Of a stretch of DNA of 64,000 bases, positions 12,388 through 22,513 are shown piece by piece. Within the stretch, counting starts at the first letter, position 1; the number at the start of each line of letters is the position of its first letter. Origin of the DNA: Primulina eburnea (Eukaryota; Streptophyta; Magnoliopsida; Lamiales; Gesneriaceae). Made by a program: the position numbers and the translations under genes. The notes under the pieces were generated by a model. That model was not told the origin of the DNA. It did no database searches and was given only the letters and a program-made list of their open reading frames with translations. The stretch covers positions 44,251,610 through 44,315,609 of the forward strand of contig NC_133103.1 of the NCBI RefSeq assembly GCF_022965805.1, in the 5' to 3' direction.

Positions 12388-13345
12388 TGTTGGAAACTAA
12401 ATTCTGGAGTTTGACAAAAACATAAATCAATTGATTAAATCGTCTAATATGCGAAAGCAAATTCGGCAGCTGGACTTATCAACTGAAATCAGTTAACACA
12501 AACTGATCAGTTGAGAACTGATCAGTTAAAAAGTCAGCCGAAAATATTAAAATCTCTCAACTGAAGATACCTCGGGAAAGATCATATCAGCAACTGAAAA
12601 TGAAAAGTCGCACCTCGATCACTACAACATAGAACAATGTGTTTCGGCTATTGCGTTTAAGACGCCGTATCACAATCAATGAAGAGAACATTGCCCAAAG
12701 GAATATTGAAGAAGCAATCAACGGATACATAAATTCAAAGTTACCGTTGAAAGACAAGTCTATAAATATGACAAAAGAGCAGTTGAAGAACAAGAACGAT
12801 CTATCAATTTCAAACTTGCTATTACTCTGTCAAAATCTCAGCTCACTCTTATTAGACTTATTCGTAGCAATCAAGGCTACAAGTTGAGCAAACTAGCACT
12901 CTGTAATATTGATAATTCAACAAGTGCTAAAGTTCAGTTACTTACAGAGATCATTGTATTATACTAAGAGTTTCAGTTTAGGCAATAGATAAGTCCTAAC
13001 TGAAGTGGGTCTGTACAAGTGTTGTACTCGATCAAAGTCTTTTAGTGAATATCATATCCTTGAGATAGAAGGGGTGACGTAGGAGTTATTCAAATCTCCG
13101 AACATCCAGAAACATATTGTGTTGTCTTTACTGCAGCCTTTCATTTTCAGTTAGATATTCTATCTTTCAATCAGTTTATTTTCCGCAACTGCTTATTCAG
13201 TTTAACTGATTGTTATTGACCGACCGGATATTTTGTTCAGTTTGTAATAAAACTGAACTATCTTTTTAAAAGAACTTTTATATTCATAGAAGTGTTTATT
13301 CAACCCCCCTTCTAAACACTCCTTAGTCAATAACCGATCCTATCA
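12388..13345 (+). repeat. 5' LTR (type a) of the Sirevirus-like element
   Basis: 958 bp, TGTTGG...CCTATCA. A TATA box (TATAAATA) is at 12761-12768. It is rich in the words AACTGATCAGTT and CAACTGA. Both LTR copies contain a similar 82-codon frame that is not a gene. Confidence 0.92.
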
Positions 13346-13347
13346 AG

Positions 13348-13359
13348 TGGTATCAGAGC
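13348..13359 (+). promoter_or_regulatory. Primer binding site (initiator Met tRNA) of LTR-a
   Basis: TGGTATCAGAGC lies two bases after the LTR end, complementary to the 3' end of plant initiator tRNA-Met, the usual Copia primer. Confidence 0.9.
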
Positions 13360-13881
13360 GGGTGTTCTTGAAAGAACATTGAAACTGATTTTGATGTTTA
13401 GAATTCGAAATTTCAGATTTTTTACACATATATATGCAAAACTGAATTTTCGCGCAGCTTGCAGCGACCGTAGGAAAAATGGCATATCTCCTTGCTCGAG
13501 TGTCCAAATGACGAACCGCTTTTTGTGTTGCAAACTAGACTCGTAGAGGTTTACAACGGTATAAAATTTGCAGCCTAGTTATGCTCCAAAAAATACAGTT
13601 TATTCGTTGAAGGCAGAGCATATGTGCTGCGGCAGAAAATGAGCCATGGAGAAAATTGGTTAGTTATCCCTCCTTTTTTACATTTTTCAATATTTCAAAA
13701 ATATAGGGGGAGAACTCATTAAGATTTTAACGGAGTTATTATTTTTAAATATTGAGGGGGAGAAAATTTTGTTTAAAATGTTTTGAAAATATGACTTTTT
13801 GATTCACACAAAAAGGGGAAGAAATATGTTGGTTGAGTTGATTGTTTATCCAAGTTTTGTGATCATCAAAAAGGGGGAGAT
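13360..13881 (+). other. Leader joined to a 3' end with repeated polypurine tracts
   Basis: No coding frame. The second half has four purine runs of the AGGGGGAGA / AAAAGGGGAAG type (about 13707, 13754, 13811 and 13870). The last, AAAAAGGGGGAGAT, abuts the internal LTR-b. Multiple PPTs just before the 3' LTR are described for Sireviruses, so this looks like a leader fused to the 3' end of another copy. Confidence 0.7.
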
Positions 13882-15432
13882 TGTTGGAACTTTTCAAGTT
13901 CGCAATCTTGATTTTGATGTTAACAAAACTTGTTATTTTGTTTCTAACATATTTACTCAAGTGTGAAGTTGCAAACACAAGAAGCCAGCTGAAACTGAAT
14001 TTTGCACAAACTGAATTTCTGGCGAGCTTCGGTATTTTGATGATATCTCTCAACTGGATTATCCAAATGACAATCCGCCAACTGGACTGATTAGAAAACG
14101 CAATTTGGAACAAATCGTATTTCACGTCAGTTAGGCAAAATCGGATGTTATCATGGTCTAACTGATCGCTCAATTACCGAACTGATCACACGAAAACAGC
14201 AATCAGTTGGCTTTGAGCAGCTGTGGTATTTTGGTCATATCTCTCAGCTCGGTTATCGAAACGAAGCGATTCAGTATGCGTTGGAAAGATAAGACAAAGA
14301 TCTACAAATCATTATGAGAAGTCAAAGTCTGAATCGAAGCTTAAGATGCTGATAAATGGCGATGAAGCTACTGGTTCTGCACCAACTGAAATCAGTTAGG
14401 CTGATTTCAGCAAACCAGTTGAAAACTCAACTGAACCAGACCTGCTGAACTGAACCAGCTGCTGACCTGCTGAACTGAACCAGCTGCTGACCTGCTGACC
14501 AGTTGAACTGAACGATCAGTTGAGTTGACCAGAGTTGACCAGTTGACCAGAGTTGACCAGTCGGGAAAATTGCTGAATTTGACCGTTGCAATTCCCGAAA
14601 CAGCACAGAAACTTTACAAACGGTCATATTCTTGTGTCTAACGTATATATCATTGTTGGAGCCTATAAATACAACATCTTGAAGATCAAACAAGAGCTTT
14701 TGAAATGGATTCAAAGCATGGGCAGTTAGCATGAAGAAATTTGCTACTTGAGAGCACAAGCCCTTGTGTGAGGATACATTTGAGATGTACACTGTAAAAG
14801 ATAAATTCCTCACACACACAATCACTCACACATATACGAGAGAGTTGAGCTTACAAGTTTAGTTGAGTGAGTCTTTACACAAAGACGTAAAACATTGTGT
14901 TTGTAGTCTTTGCATATGAGACATTAAACAATATGCTGATTGTGAGGTGCTGCCTACAATCTTGAGTGCTAGGAGTTCAGTTTAGGCAGTGGGTAAGTCC
15001 TAGCTGAATGGGTTTGTACAAAGTGTTGTATAAATCAAAGTCTTCTAGTGGATCCTTCCCAAGGGGAAGAAGGGGTGACGTAGGAGTGTTTGAAATCTCC
15101 GAACATCCATAAACAAATTCGTGTCTATTTGTCTATTGCATTTATTTATCATTTTCACTGTTTTTATAGATGCATTGTTGAAGCATTTTATGTCTTCTTC
15201 AAATACCAAAATATTGCATACCAAGTGTTTGACAAAATGCTTCAACCGAAAATCCATTCAACTTGCATATATCTTAAATGGTTTACAAAATATTTAATCG
15301 GTTTCTACGAAGGATTATTTCGAGTATCTTCCGCTTGGTTTTTAACCAAACTTGATTTAATTCATCGGTGTTCAATATTTCAAGAACCGAGCTATTGTAG
15401 CTCAACGGTGATCCCCCTAACCGATCCTAACA
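13882..15432 (+). repeat. Internal LTR (type b) within the Sirevirus-like element
   Basis: 1551 bp, TGTTGGAACT...CCTAACA, with a TATA box (TATAAATA) at 14664-14671. It shares with LTR-a a conserved block (AAGTCCTA..TGAA, GGGTGACGTAGGAGT, CTCCGAACATCCA) but is otherwise diverged. A PPT lies directly on its left and a PBS directly on its right, and there is no target duplication around it. Confidence 0.85.
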
Positions 15433-15434
15433 AT

Positions 15435-15446
15435 TGGTATCAGAGC
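15435..15446 (+). promoter_or_regulatory. Primer binding site after LTR-b
   Basis: TGGTATCAGAGC lies two bases after the end of LTR-b. This is the second initiator-Met PBS in the element. Confidence 0.88.
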
Positions 15447-15490
15447 AAGGCATATCCTATCAAAGACTATCTATACTCAATCTGATCACT

Positions 15491-17449
15491 ATGTCCTCAT
15501 TCAATAAGATTCCTATGTTCTCCAGAGAAGATTTCGATGATTGGAAAATAAGAATGCAGGCTCATCTAGCTGCACAAGCCAATGACATGTGGTACGTTAT
15601 AACCGACGGACCCATGAAGATTTTGAAAGCAAACACAGCTGTTGCTATTACTGAAGGGGCACCTCACCGAATTGAAAAGCCCAGAGATGAGTGGACTACT
15701 GAGGACAAGAGAAAGGCAAATCTAGACAATGTTGCAAAAGACATATTGTATAAGACACTGGACAAAGTAACGTTCAGTAAAATCAAAATGTGCAAAACCG
15801 CCAAAGAAATTTGGGAGAAGTTAATTCAACTTTGCGAAGGCAATGAACAAACCAAGAAAAACAAACTTTCAGTTGCTGTGCAGAAGTTCGACAACATCAG
15901 AATGAAGATTGGAGAAACAATGCACGAATATGATGAAAGAACCAGCTGTATCATCAACGAACTGAATGCACTTGGAAAAGTGTATACAAATAAAGAAGTA
16001 GCGTTGAAAGTAATCAGAGGACTTCCCAAAGAATGGGATGTCAAAACTATGGCAATGAGGGAATCAAAAGATCTGAACAAAGTTGAACTTCATGATTTAT
16101 TTGCTGACCTGAAAGCATATGAGTTTGAACTTCAAACTCGAGAAGGGGAACCTTCTACCCCAGCAGCAACTACTGCCTTGACTGCTGTTAGAAGTGAACC
16201 AACTGGTTCAGTTGAGAAAGATGCTGATCAACTGAGCAATGATGCTATGTCACTATTCATTAAGAAATTTGGAAGATTCATGAGGAAAAATCAAGGAAAT
16301 TTTCAGAAGAATTATCAAAGAAAAAACTCTAGAGAAGAGTCTAATGTATGTTACAATTGTGGCAAATCTGGTCACTTTATTGCTAACTGTCTCAAGCCGA
16401 AAAAGGACAATCAAGTCTCAACTGAAAGAAAGAAGAAAGTGTATGAGCATAAGAAGAGATCTAAGGACGACAAGAAGCCTTACAGAAAGAAACGTGAAGT
16501 ACTCCTAGCTGAAGATAGCAAAGCCAAATGGGCAGAAACTGACAGCGAAGAGTCAGAACCAGAAAGTTCTTACAGTTCTAGTGAGGATGAAGAAGAAGTA
16601 AAATGTCTGATGGCTGATAACATAGAAGATCAATCAAACTATCAGCAGGTATTTGATTTTAGTTCAACTGATTTTACAAGAGAAGAACTCATATCAACTC
16701 TTCATGACATGGTCAGTGAGTATCAAAAGCTTGCCTTATCATTTGAAAAAATCAGAGCAAAGCAAGATGATCCCAAAGACAATAAGACAAAAACTGATGA
16801 ATCAGTTGATATGTTGAGTCTGAAAAGGGAGATTGCTGAACTCAGAAATGAAAGAAGCAGGGATCAATTAATGATTCAAAAATTGTTGCTTGAAAATTCA
16901 AAGCACAATGAGCTTATTCAGGCTTGGAACAAATCATCTAAAGCTTTAACTAATATACAGAATTCTCAAAAATCAGTTGAAGATAAAACTGGTTTAGGAT
17001 TCTGTAGTAAAGATGATTCGTCTTCCCAAGATACTCAACCAAAACTGAATATGAACAAAGGAAAATATATTCACTTTGTAAAATCAGTTATGGTACAAGA
17101 ACAAGCAGAGTCGAGTAAACTGATTGAACAGCCATCTCAGAATATGAATAAAGGAAAGAGATGTGGGATTGGGTATAATCCAAAAAGTAAGACTGACTCA
17201 TGGAGTCAGCAACTAAAAACTCTTAGCAGAAAATATTCAAATGGCTACTCAAACTACTACAACAGTAAGCCAATTCAGAAAAGATATAGGTTGAACAAAA
17301 AGGGCAAAATACATGTTGTATCATCCACACACCATACACCAAGCACAAACAGACAAGGAAGGATCATATGGAATACAGCAACAGGACGGTCAGTTAGACT
17401 GATTCAAGTCTGGATTCCTAAAGGACTAATCAACTTTGGACCCAAATAA
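15491..17449 (+). CDS. Gag polyprotein of the Sirevirus-like element
   Basis: The 652-aa capsid/nucleocapsid protein packages the element RNA in virus-like particles. I start it at the ATG at 15491 (MSSFNKIPMFSREDFDDWK), 45 nt after the PBS, because this matches the usual Copia Gag start; an upstream in-frame extension runs through the PBS. Residues about 1-230 are the UBN2/retrotran_gag-like region. The zinc knuckle CYNCGKSGHFIANC is encoded at about 16348-16389, followed by a Lys-rich tract, an acidic Ser/Glu patch and a coiled-coil-like stretch. The large C-terminal extension fits Sirevirus Gag. The frame ends in TAA just before pol, which lies in a different frame. No internal break. Confidence 0.9.
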   Translation: MSSFNKIPMFSREDFDDWKIRMQAHLAAQANDMWYVITDGPMKILKANTAVAITEGAPHRIEKPRDEWTTEDKRKANLDNVAKDILYKTLDKVTFSKIKMCKTAKEIWEKLIQLCEGNEQTKKNKLSVAVQKFDNIRMKIGETMHEYDERTSCIINELNALGKVYTNKEVALKVIRGLPKEWDVKTMAMRESKDLNKVELHDLFADLKAYEFELQTREGEPSTPAATTALTAVRSEPTGSVEKDADQLSNDAMSLFIKKFGRFMRKNQGNFQKNYQRKNSREESNVCYNCGKSGHFIANCLKPKKDNQVSTERKKKVYEHKKRSKDDKKPYRKKREVLLAEDSKAKWAETDSEESEPESSYSSSEDEEEVKCLMADNIEDQSNYQQVFDFSSTDFTREELISTLHDMVSEYQKLALSFEKIRAKQDDPKDNKTKTDESVDMLSLKREIAELRNERSRDQLMIQKLLLENSKHNELIQAWNKSSKALTNIQNSQKSVEDKTGLGFCSKDDSSSQDTQPKLNMNKGKYIHFVKSVMVQEQAESSKLIEQPSQNMNKGKRCGIGYNPKSKTDSWSQQLKTLSRKYSNGYSNYYNSKPIQKRYRLNKKGKIHVVSSTHHTPSTNRQGRIIWNTATGRSVRLIQVWIPKGLINFGPK

Positions 17450-17483
17450 AAAAAAGGGTACCAAAATCTTATTTTGTGTTTAA

Positions 17484-20400
17484 TTGCAGAAAATAGGTAC
17501 AAGCATTGGATCAATATGGTATTTGGACAGTGGATGTTCACGACATATGACAGGAAATTCAAATTTATTATCTCAACTGGTCAAATACACTGGTCCAAAC
17601 ATCAGTTTTGGGGATAACTCCAAAGGTAAAACTGTGGGTAAGGGTAAGCTTATCCATGGTAACTTCACCATTAATGATGTTTTATTAGTCGAGAATCTCA
17701 AGTATAATCTGATAAGTATTAGTCAGTTATGCGATAATGGATTCTCAGTTCAGTTTGACAAACACTCCTGTTCAGTCAAAAACTCAACTGAAGAGATCAT
17801 TCTAACTGGCAAAAGGTGTGGAAACACTTACAAAGTCAGCTAGAATGATCAACCTTATACACCAGTATGCTTTATTGCATCTAAATCATCTCAAAACTGG
17901 TTGTGGCATAAAAGGTTAAATCATTTAAATTTTAAATCCCTTGCCTATCTGAGTAAGCATGAACTTGTAACCGGTTTGCCCAAAATAAATTTTTCAAAAG
18001 AAAAACTTTGCTCAGCATGTCAGTATGGAAAACAAGTACGATCCTCTTTCAAAAACAAAGGCTGTAAATCTTCATCCCGATGCTTAGAATTATTGCACAT
18101 GGATCTCTTTGGTCCAATACCAGTCATGAGCTTAGGGGGAATGAAATACACCTTGGTGGCCGTAGATGACTTTTCAAGATTTACTTGGGTTATATTTCTC
18201 AAATCCAAAGACCATACGACTGCACAACTGATTAAACTCTTCAAAAGACTTTTAAATGAAAAATCAGTTGGAATTGATCGAATCAGATCTGATCGAGGAA
18301 CTGAATTTATCAATCAAACACTTTCAAGCTTTTTAGAAAATACTGGAATCAAGCATGAGCTCTCAGCAGCAAGAACACCTCAGCAAAACGGTGTAGCTGA
18401 GAGAAGAAATCGGACTCTTAAAGAAGCTGCTAGAACAATGCTTGCTGATTCTAGTATTTCTCAAAGATTTTGGGCAGAAGCAGTAAACACTACATGCTAT
18501 ACTCAGAACAGATCGATGATTAATAAGAACCACATGAAAACACCATATGAGATCTGGCATGGAAGAAAAAGCATAATCACTTACTTCAAAATATTTGGCT
18601 GTAAATGCTTCATTCATGATAATGGTAAAAATTATTTAAAGGCTTTTGATGCAAGATCTGCAGAAGGAATTTTCCTTGGATATTCATCAGTTAGCATAGC
18701 TTACAGAGTATTTAATAAGAAAACCTTAAATGTTGAAGAATCTGCACATGTTGATTTTGATGAAACGACACTAATTGATAAGCCAACTGATCAAGTTAAG
18801 CTAGCTGATCAATTTACAGATATCAGTCTGGAAGATGATGACTCAGACGAAAGTCGTAATAATCAAAATATCCTTCATACATCTGAACCTGAGATATTGG
18901 ATCAACCAGCTGAATTAGAAGCAAATCTTGACAATCATTTAGTGGAGCAAACTAATGTGAATCAGTTAACAACTGAATTAGCTCCAACTGAAACTGAGAA
19001 CATTCAGTTACCTAACGAAGAATTTGCTGACAGTGTAGCAACAAATGCTGAACTTAGATGGAAGAAATCACACCCTCCAGAACTGGTAATAGGTAACACA
19101 TCTGATCCAGTAAGAACAAGAAATCAGATGCTGAATCTATTTACTCATTCAGCTTTTGTATCTCAATTAGAACCAACAAAAACTGACGAAGCTCTTGCTG
19201 ATCCAAATTGGATTAATGCAATGCAAGAAGAGCTAAATCAGTTCGTTCATAACAATGTCTGGAACTTAGTTCCAAGACCAGCTTTTAAAACTGTTATAGG
19301 AACAAAATGGGTGTACAGAAACAAACTGAGTGAAGATGGTTCAGTTGTGCGCAACAAAGCAAGGCTAGTGGCACAAGGATATAGACAAGAAGAAGGAATT
19401 GATTATGATGAAACATATGCACCAGTTGCAAGACTGGAGGCAATCAGAATATTTCTTGCCTATGCATCCTTCAAGAACTTTAAAGTCTATCAAATGGATG
19501 TGAAAAGTGCATTCCTAAATGGTCAATTGCAGGAAGAAGTCTACGTTGAACAACCTCCAGGTTTTGTCGATCATAACTATCCTGATCATGTCTATTATTT
19601 GAACAAAGCGTTATATGGTCTCAAACAAGCTCCAAGAGCTTGGTATGAAACCCTTTCAAAATTCCTAACTGATCATGATTTTTCTGTTGGATCAGTTGAT
19701 AAGACTTTGTTTAAATTTTCGAAAAATGATCATATCTTACTTGTTCAAATTTACGTTGATGACATTATTTTTGGGTCAACTAACCCCAAATTGTGCAAGA
19801 AATTTTCCAAGTTGATGCAGGATAAGTTCGAGATGAGCATGATGGGTGAGCTGACATTCTTTCTTGGTTTACAAGTGAAGCAACTGGATTCAGGAACATT
19901 TATCAGTCAAACCAAATATACCAAGGAATTGCTGAAGAAATTTGGCATGGAATCTTGTTCAGCAGCAAGCACTCCAATGAGCTCATCAGTTAAATTAGAC
20001 ACTGATCAAGGGGGAATATCAGTTGAGACGACACTATACAGAGGTTTAATAGGTTCATTATTATACCTAACCGCTAGTCGCCCTGATATTATGTTTGCTG
20101 TATGCATATGTGCACGATTTCAAGCTAATCCTAAGCAATCACACTTTTCTGCTGCCAAACGTATCTTGAAATATCTTAAAGGCACAGAAAATGTTGGATT
20201 ATGGTACTCTAAAGACTCATCTTTCAATTTAGTTGGCTATTCAGATGCAGATTATGCAGGATGCAAGCTTGATCGTAAAAGTACAAGTGGATCATGTCAG
20301 TTTCTTGGAGACAGACTGATCTCTTGGTTTAGTAAAAAGCAAACATCCATAGCAACTTCCACAACTGAAGCAGAATATCTTGCTGCTGGAAGCTGCTGTG

Positions 20401-20696
20401 CCCAATTACTTTGGATTCAGCAACAATTGAAAGATTATGGTGTTGATGCAAAGGAATCACCAATATTCTGTGACAACACGAGTACAATTGCTATTACATA
20501 CAATCCAGTTCTTCACTCCAGGACTAAGCATATAGATGTCAGACATCACTTCATCAGAGATCATGCACTAAAGAAGAACATCAGATTAGAATACGTCTCA
20601 ACGGAACAACAAGCAGCAGACATCTTCACAAAACCATTACCAGAGGCTAAGTTTTCTTATTTCCGAAATATTCTTGGTTTAATTGATCTATCTTAA
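17484..20696 (+). pseudogene. Pol polyprotein (PR-INT-RT-RNase H), one nonsense codon
   Basis: The enzymatic polyprotein reads protease (DSGCSRHM at about 17526), GAG-pre-integrase zinc region (WHKRLNHLN...CSACQYGK), integrase core (Asp in HMDLFGP, Asp in RSDRGTEF, Glu in GVAERRNRT), reverse transcriptase (YVDDIIFG at about 19753) and RNase H ([21 protein letters not shown], then ADIFTKPL). This order defines Ty1/Copia. The single break is an in-frame TAG at 17841-17843 between protease and integrase, with the same frame open on both sides, so the loss is recent. The frame opens after a TAA at 17481 and has no obvious ATG, so translation must rely on frameshift, read-through or splicing from gag. 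Confidence 0.9.
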
Positions 20697-20773
20697 AATA
20701 TTATTAGTAATATAATTTCACTAACAAAATTTAGTACAAAATAAGAACACAACAAATTGAAAATAATATTTCA

Positions 20774-21196
20774 CTAAGAATACCAACGTTCCCAATGTAC
20801 AGAAGAAATCATAGACCCAACTGTATCTAGCCATGTCCTAACCCAATCATTTAACTCATAAATTCGAACTCCAGCAAATGCCCTTGACTTTGAGATCTTA
20901 TCAACAACATGCCACTCCTTCCATAGCATTGCTTCTAAAAGACATTTGTCTTCAACCAAATCATTAACATGCCTAACCTCAAAACGAGCAAGGTATTTCA
21001 GTGCTCTTGCCTCCTAAGCACGAGTAGGAATGACACCACTATCACTCACCATCTTCAGTTCATAAATCTTTTCCCAGGTTGTCAATACCTTTTGAAAAAC
21101 ATATCTTTCTATTTTTCTTTTGATCTCAGTTAAGCGAAGGGCTGACTGATCAGTCACATGAACGTGAGTGCCACTGTATGCATCAGAATCAGACAT
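20774..21196 (-). pseudogene. Antisense ORF 2 within the Sirevirus-like element
   Basis: On the strand opposite to gag-pol, an ATG at 21196 opens a frame of 60 codons to a TAG at 21014-21016. The same frame then stays open for 80 more codons to 20774, so I read it as one gene of about 141 codons with a single nonsense mutation. The N-terminus is Ser/Asp-rich, the rest amphipathic with many Trp and Leu (TWEKIYELKMVSDSG, ELNDWVRTWLDTV). It matches antisense ORF 1 without gaps over about 90 residues. A TATA box lies about 52 nt upstream. I do not recognise the family and assign no function. It could act as an element-encoded accessory protein. Confidence 0.6.
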
Positions 21197-21248
21197 GTTG
21201 AAATACTTTTGAACTGATGAGGAATCACATTTTTACCACTATCATCTC

Positions 21249-21257
21249 ATTTATAAG
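21249..21257 (-). promoter_or_regulatory. TATA box of antisense ORF 2
   Basis: On minus the sequence is CTTATAAAT, about 52 nt before the ATG at 21196. That would give a leader of roughly 20 nt. Confidence 0.55.
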
Positions 21258-21524
21258 AAAAAGGTGTTGAAGAAGTTGAAGAATCACAAGTCAATTAAAG
21301 CGTCTCTCACATTTACCGAGGACATTTAATATATCAGTTGATCATTGTCAACTGATAACAGTTTGAATTTTATTAGTTGTTTCATTATCAACTTATGAAA
21401 ATAAGTTTTTTTTTTCAGTTCATTTGTTTACTTATCAAAACTGATGACTGTTAGCATTTCATTAGATCATATAACAAATAATTGTGTGAAGAAATAAAAC
21501 AAAACGATGCAATAAATATTTTAT

Positions 21525-21923
21525 TCATCCATAAATATTTGAAAGAATTACATTATCATAAGTTTCCTTCACATTAGTTATCCACATATTCATCCAAACA
21601 GCTAGTGCTGAGGACGAAGTTTTGCAGAAACTATGTGAAGAAGCAATGCTGTTAAGAGTCTCCAACTCCTTGCGCAGCATCAGCTCATAGAGATGGCCTT
21701 CCTTGAAGGCATCCACCTCTGCAGAAATCTTTAAGTGCTCTTGCACTTCTCTCAGTTGGGCCATCCGCCTGAACAAAGTAACCCTTCCTGAGTTATACAG
21801 GAGCTCGAGCTCCAGTAATTCTTCCCAGTAGGGAAGATTAGCATAGAAGACTTTGTCTTCCATAGCAGCTTTCTGTGCTTCCAGCGAAAAAGGATCAACG
21901 CTTGAATTACTTGCTCCTGCCAT
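21525..21923 (-). CDS. Antisense ORF 1 within the Sirevirus-like element
   Basis: An intact frame of 132 codons on the strand opposite to gag-pol, between pol and ORF3. It starts MAGASNSSVDPF, then a charged, Leu-rich, probably helical body with two Trp-containing blocks (YWEELLELELLYNSG and ALAVWMNMWITNV). No signal peptide or clear membrane segment is evident. The two blocks align gaplessly with antisense ORF 2 (about 24 identities in 94 positions by my count), so the pair arose by duplication. A canonical TATA box lies 45 nt upstream. Family unknown to me. Extra antisense ORFs are known in some plant Ty3 elements such as Grande; I do not know of a described one in this Copia lineage. Confidence 0.65.
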   Translation of the reverse strand: MAGASNSSVDPFSLEAQKAAMEDKVFYANLPYWEELLELELLYNSGRVTLFRRMAQLREVQEHLKISAEVDAFKEGHLYELMLRKELETLNSIASSHSFCKTSSSALAVWMNMWITNVKETYDNVILSNIYG

Positions 21924-21968
21924 CTTTAAGTATTTTCTGCCGATGCTTGTGACTAACTTCTCTACTCT

Positions 21969-21977
21969 TATTTATAG
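21969..21977 (-). promoter_or_regulatory. TATA box of antisense ORF 1
   Basis: On minus the sequence is CTATAAATA, a textbook plant TATA box, 45 nt before the ATG at 21923 and pointing against the element's own transcription. Confidence 0.65.
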
Positions 21978-22513
21978 GCCAGGTCAAAGAAGATGAAAAG
22001 ACACTCCTTTAAAAGACGATTAAAAGCCTTGGGATTTCCTTAATCAAGATTATTTTATTTAATGCATCTATTTAGGGGGAATGAAGGTTTAAGAAGTTAA
22101 CTGAGAAGACAGTTGTTAGTTGAATTCTCAACTGAAAGGAATCAGTTTTCCCTAACTGGTCGTTCAGTTGATTATTCAACTAATCTTCTCATCAAAGTTA
22201 AAAAAAATTAAACCTATTATATTCCACATCAAATGACATGACTGTCTGCTAATTCATGATGAATTTCAATTTATAACGTGTACACATTTTTAACCGCTCA
22301 TTATTTTACACACAAAATTACAGTACACGTACACATATTTTTACTCAACATTTTACTGGACTAACACGTGTCCGAAAATTCAAACAGTCATAAACATTAG
22401 TACTATCTCCCGCTTCATCTCAGTTTTCCTATTACGAGAATTTTATCTTTCTAAAGAACTCTCACTTCTCCTATTTTTATCTTGAGAAATATCAGAATTT
22501 CTATCACTTTCAA

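Noticed and set aside
12587..12887. Open frames of 68-82 codons on both strands, repeated at 25571-25871
   Set aside because: They lie inside the two copies of LTR-a and recur only because the LTRs are duplicates. No family resemblance and strands overlap.
13348..13359. tRNA-Met-like sequence (also at 15435 and 27691)
   Set aside because: Only the 12-16 nt complementary to the tRNA 3' end is present, so these are primer binding sites and not tRNA genes.
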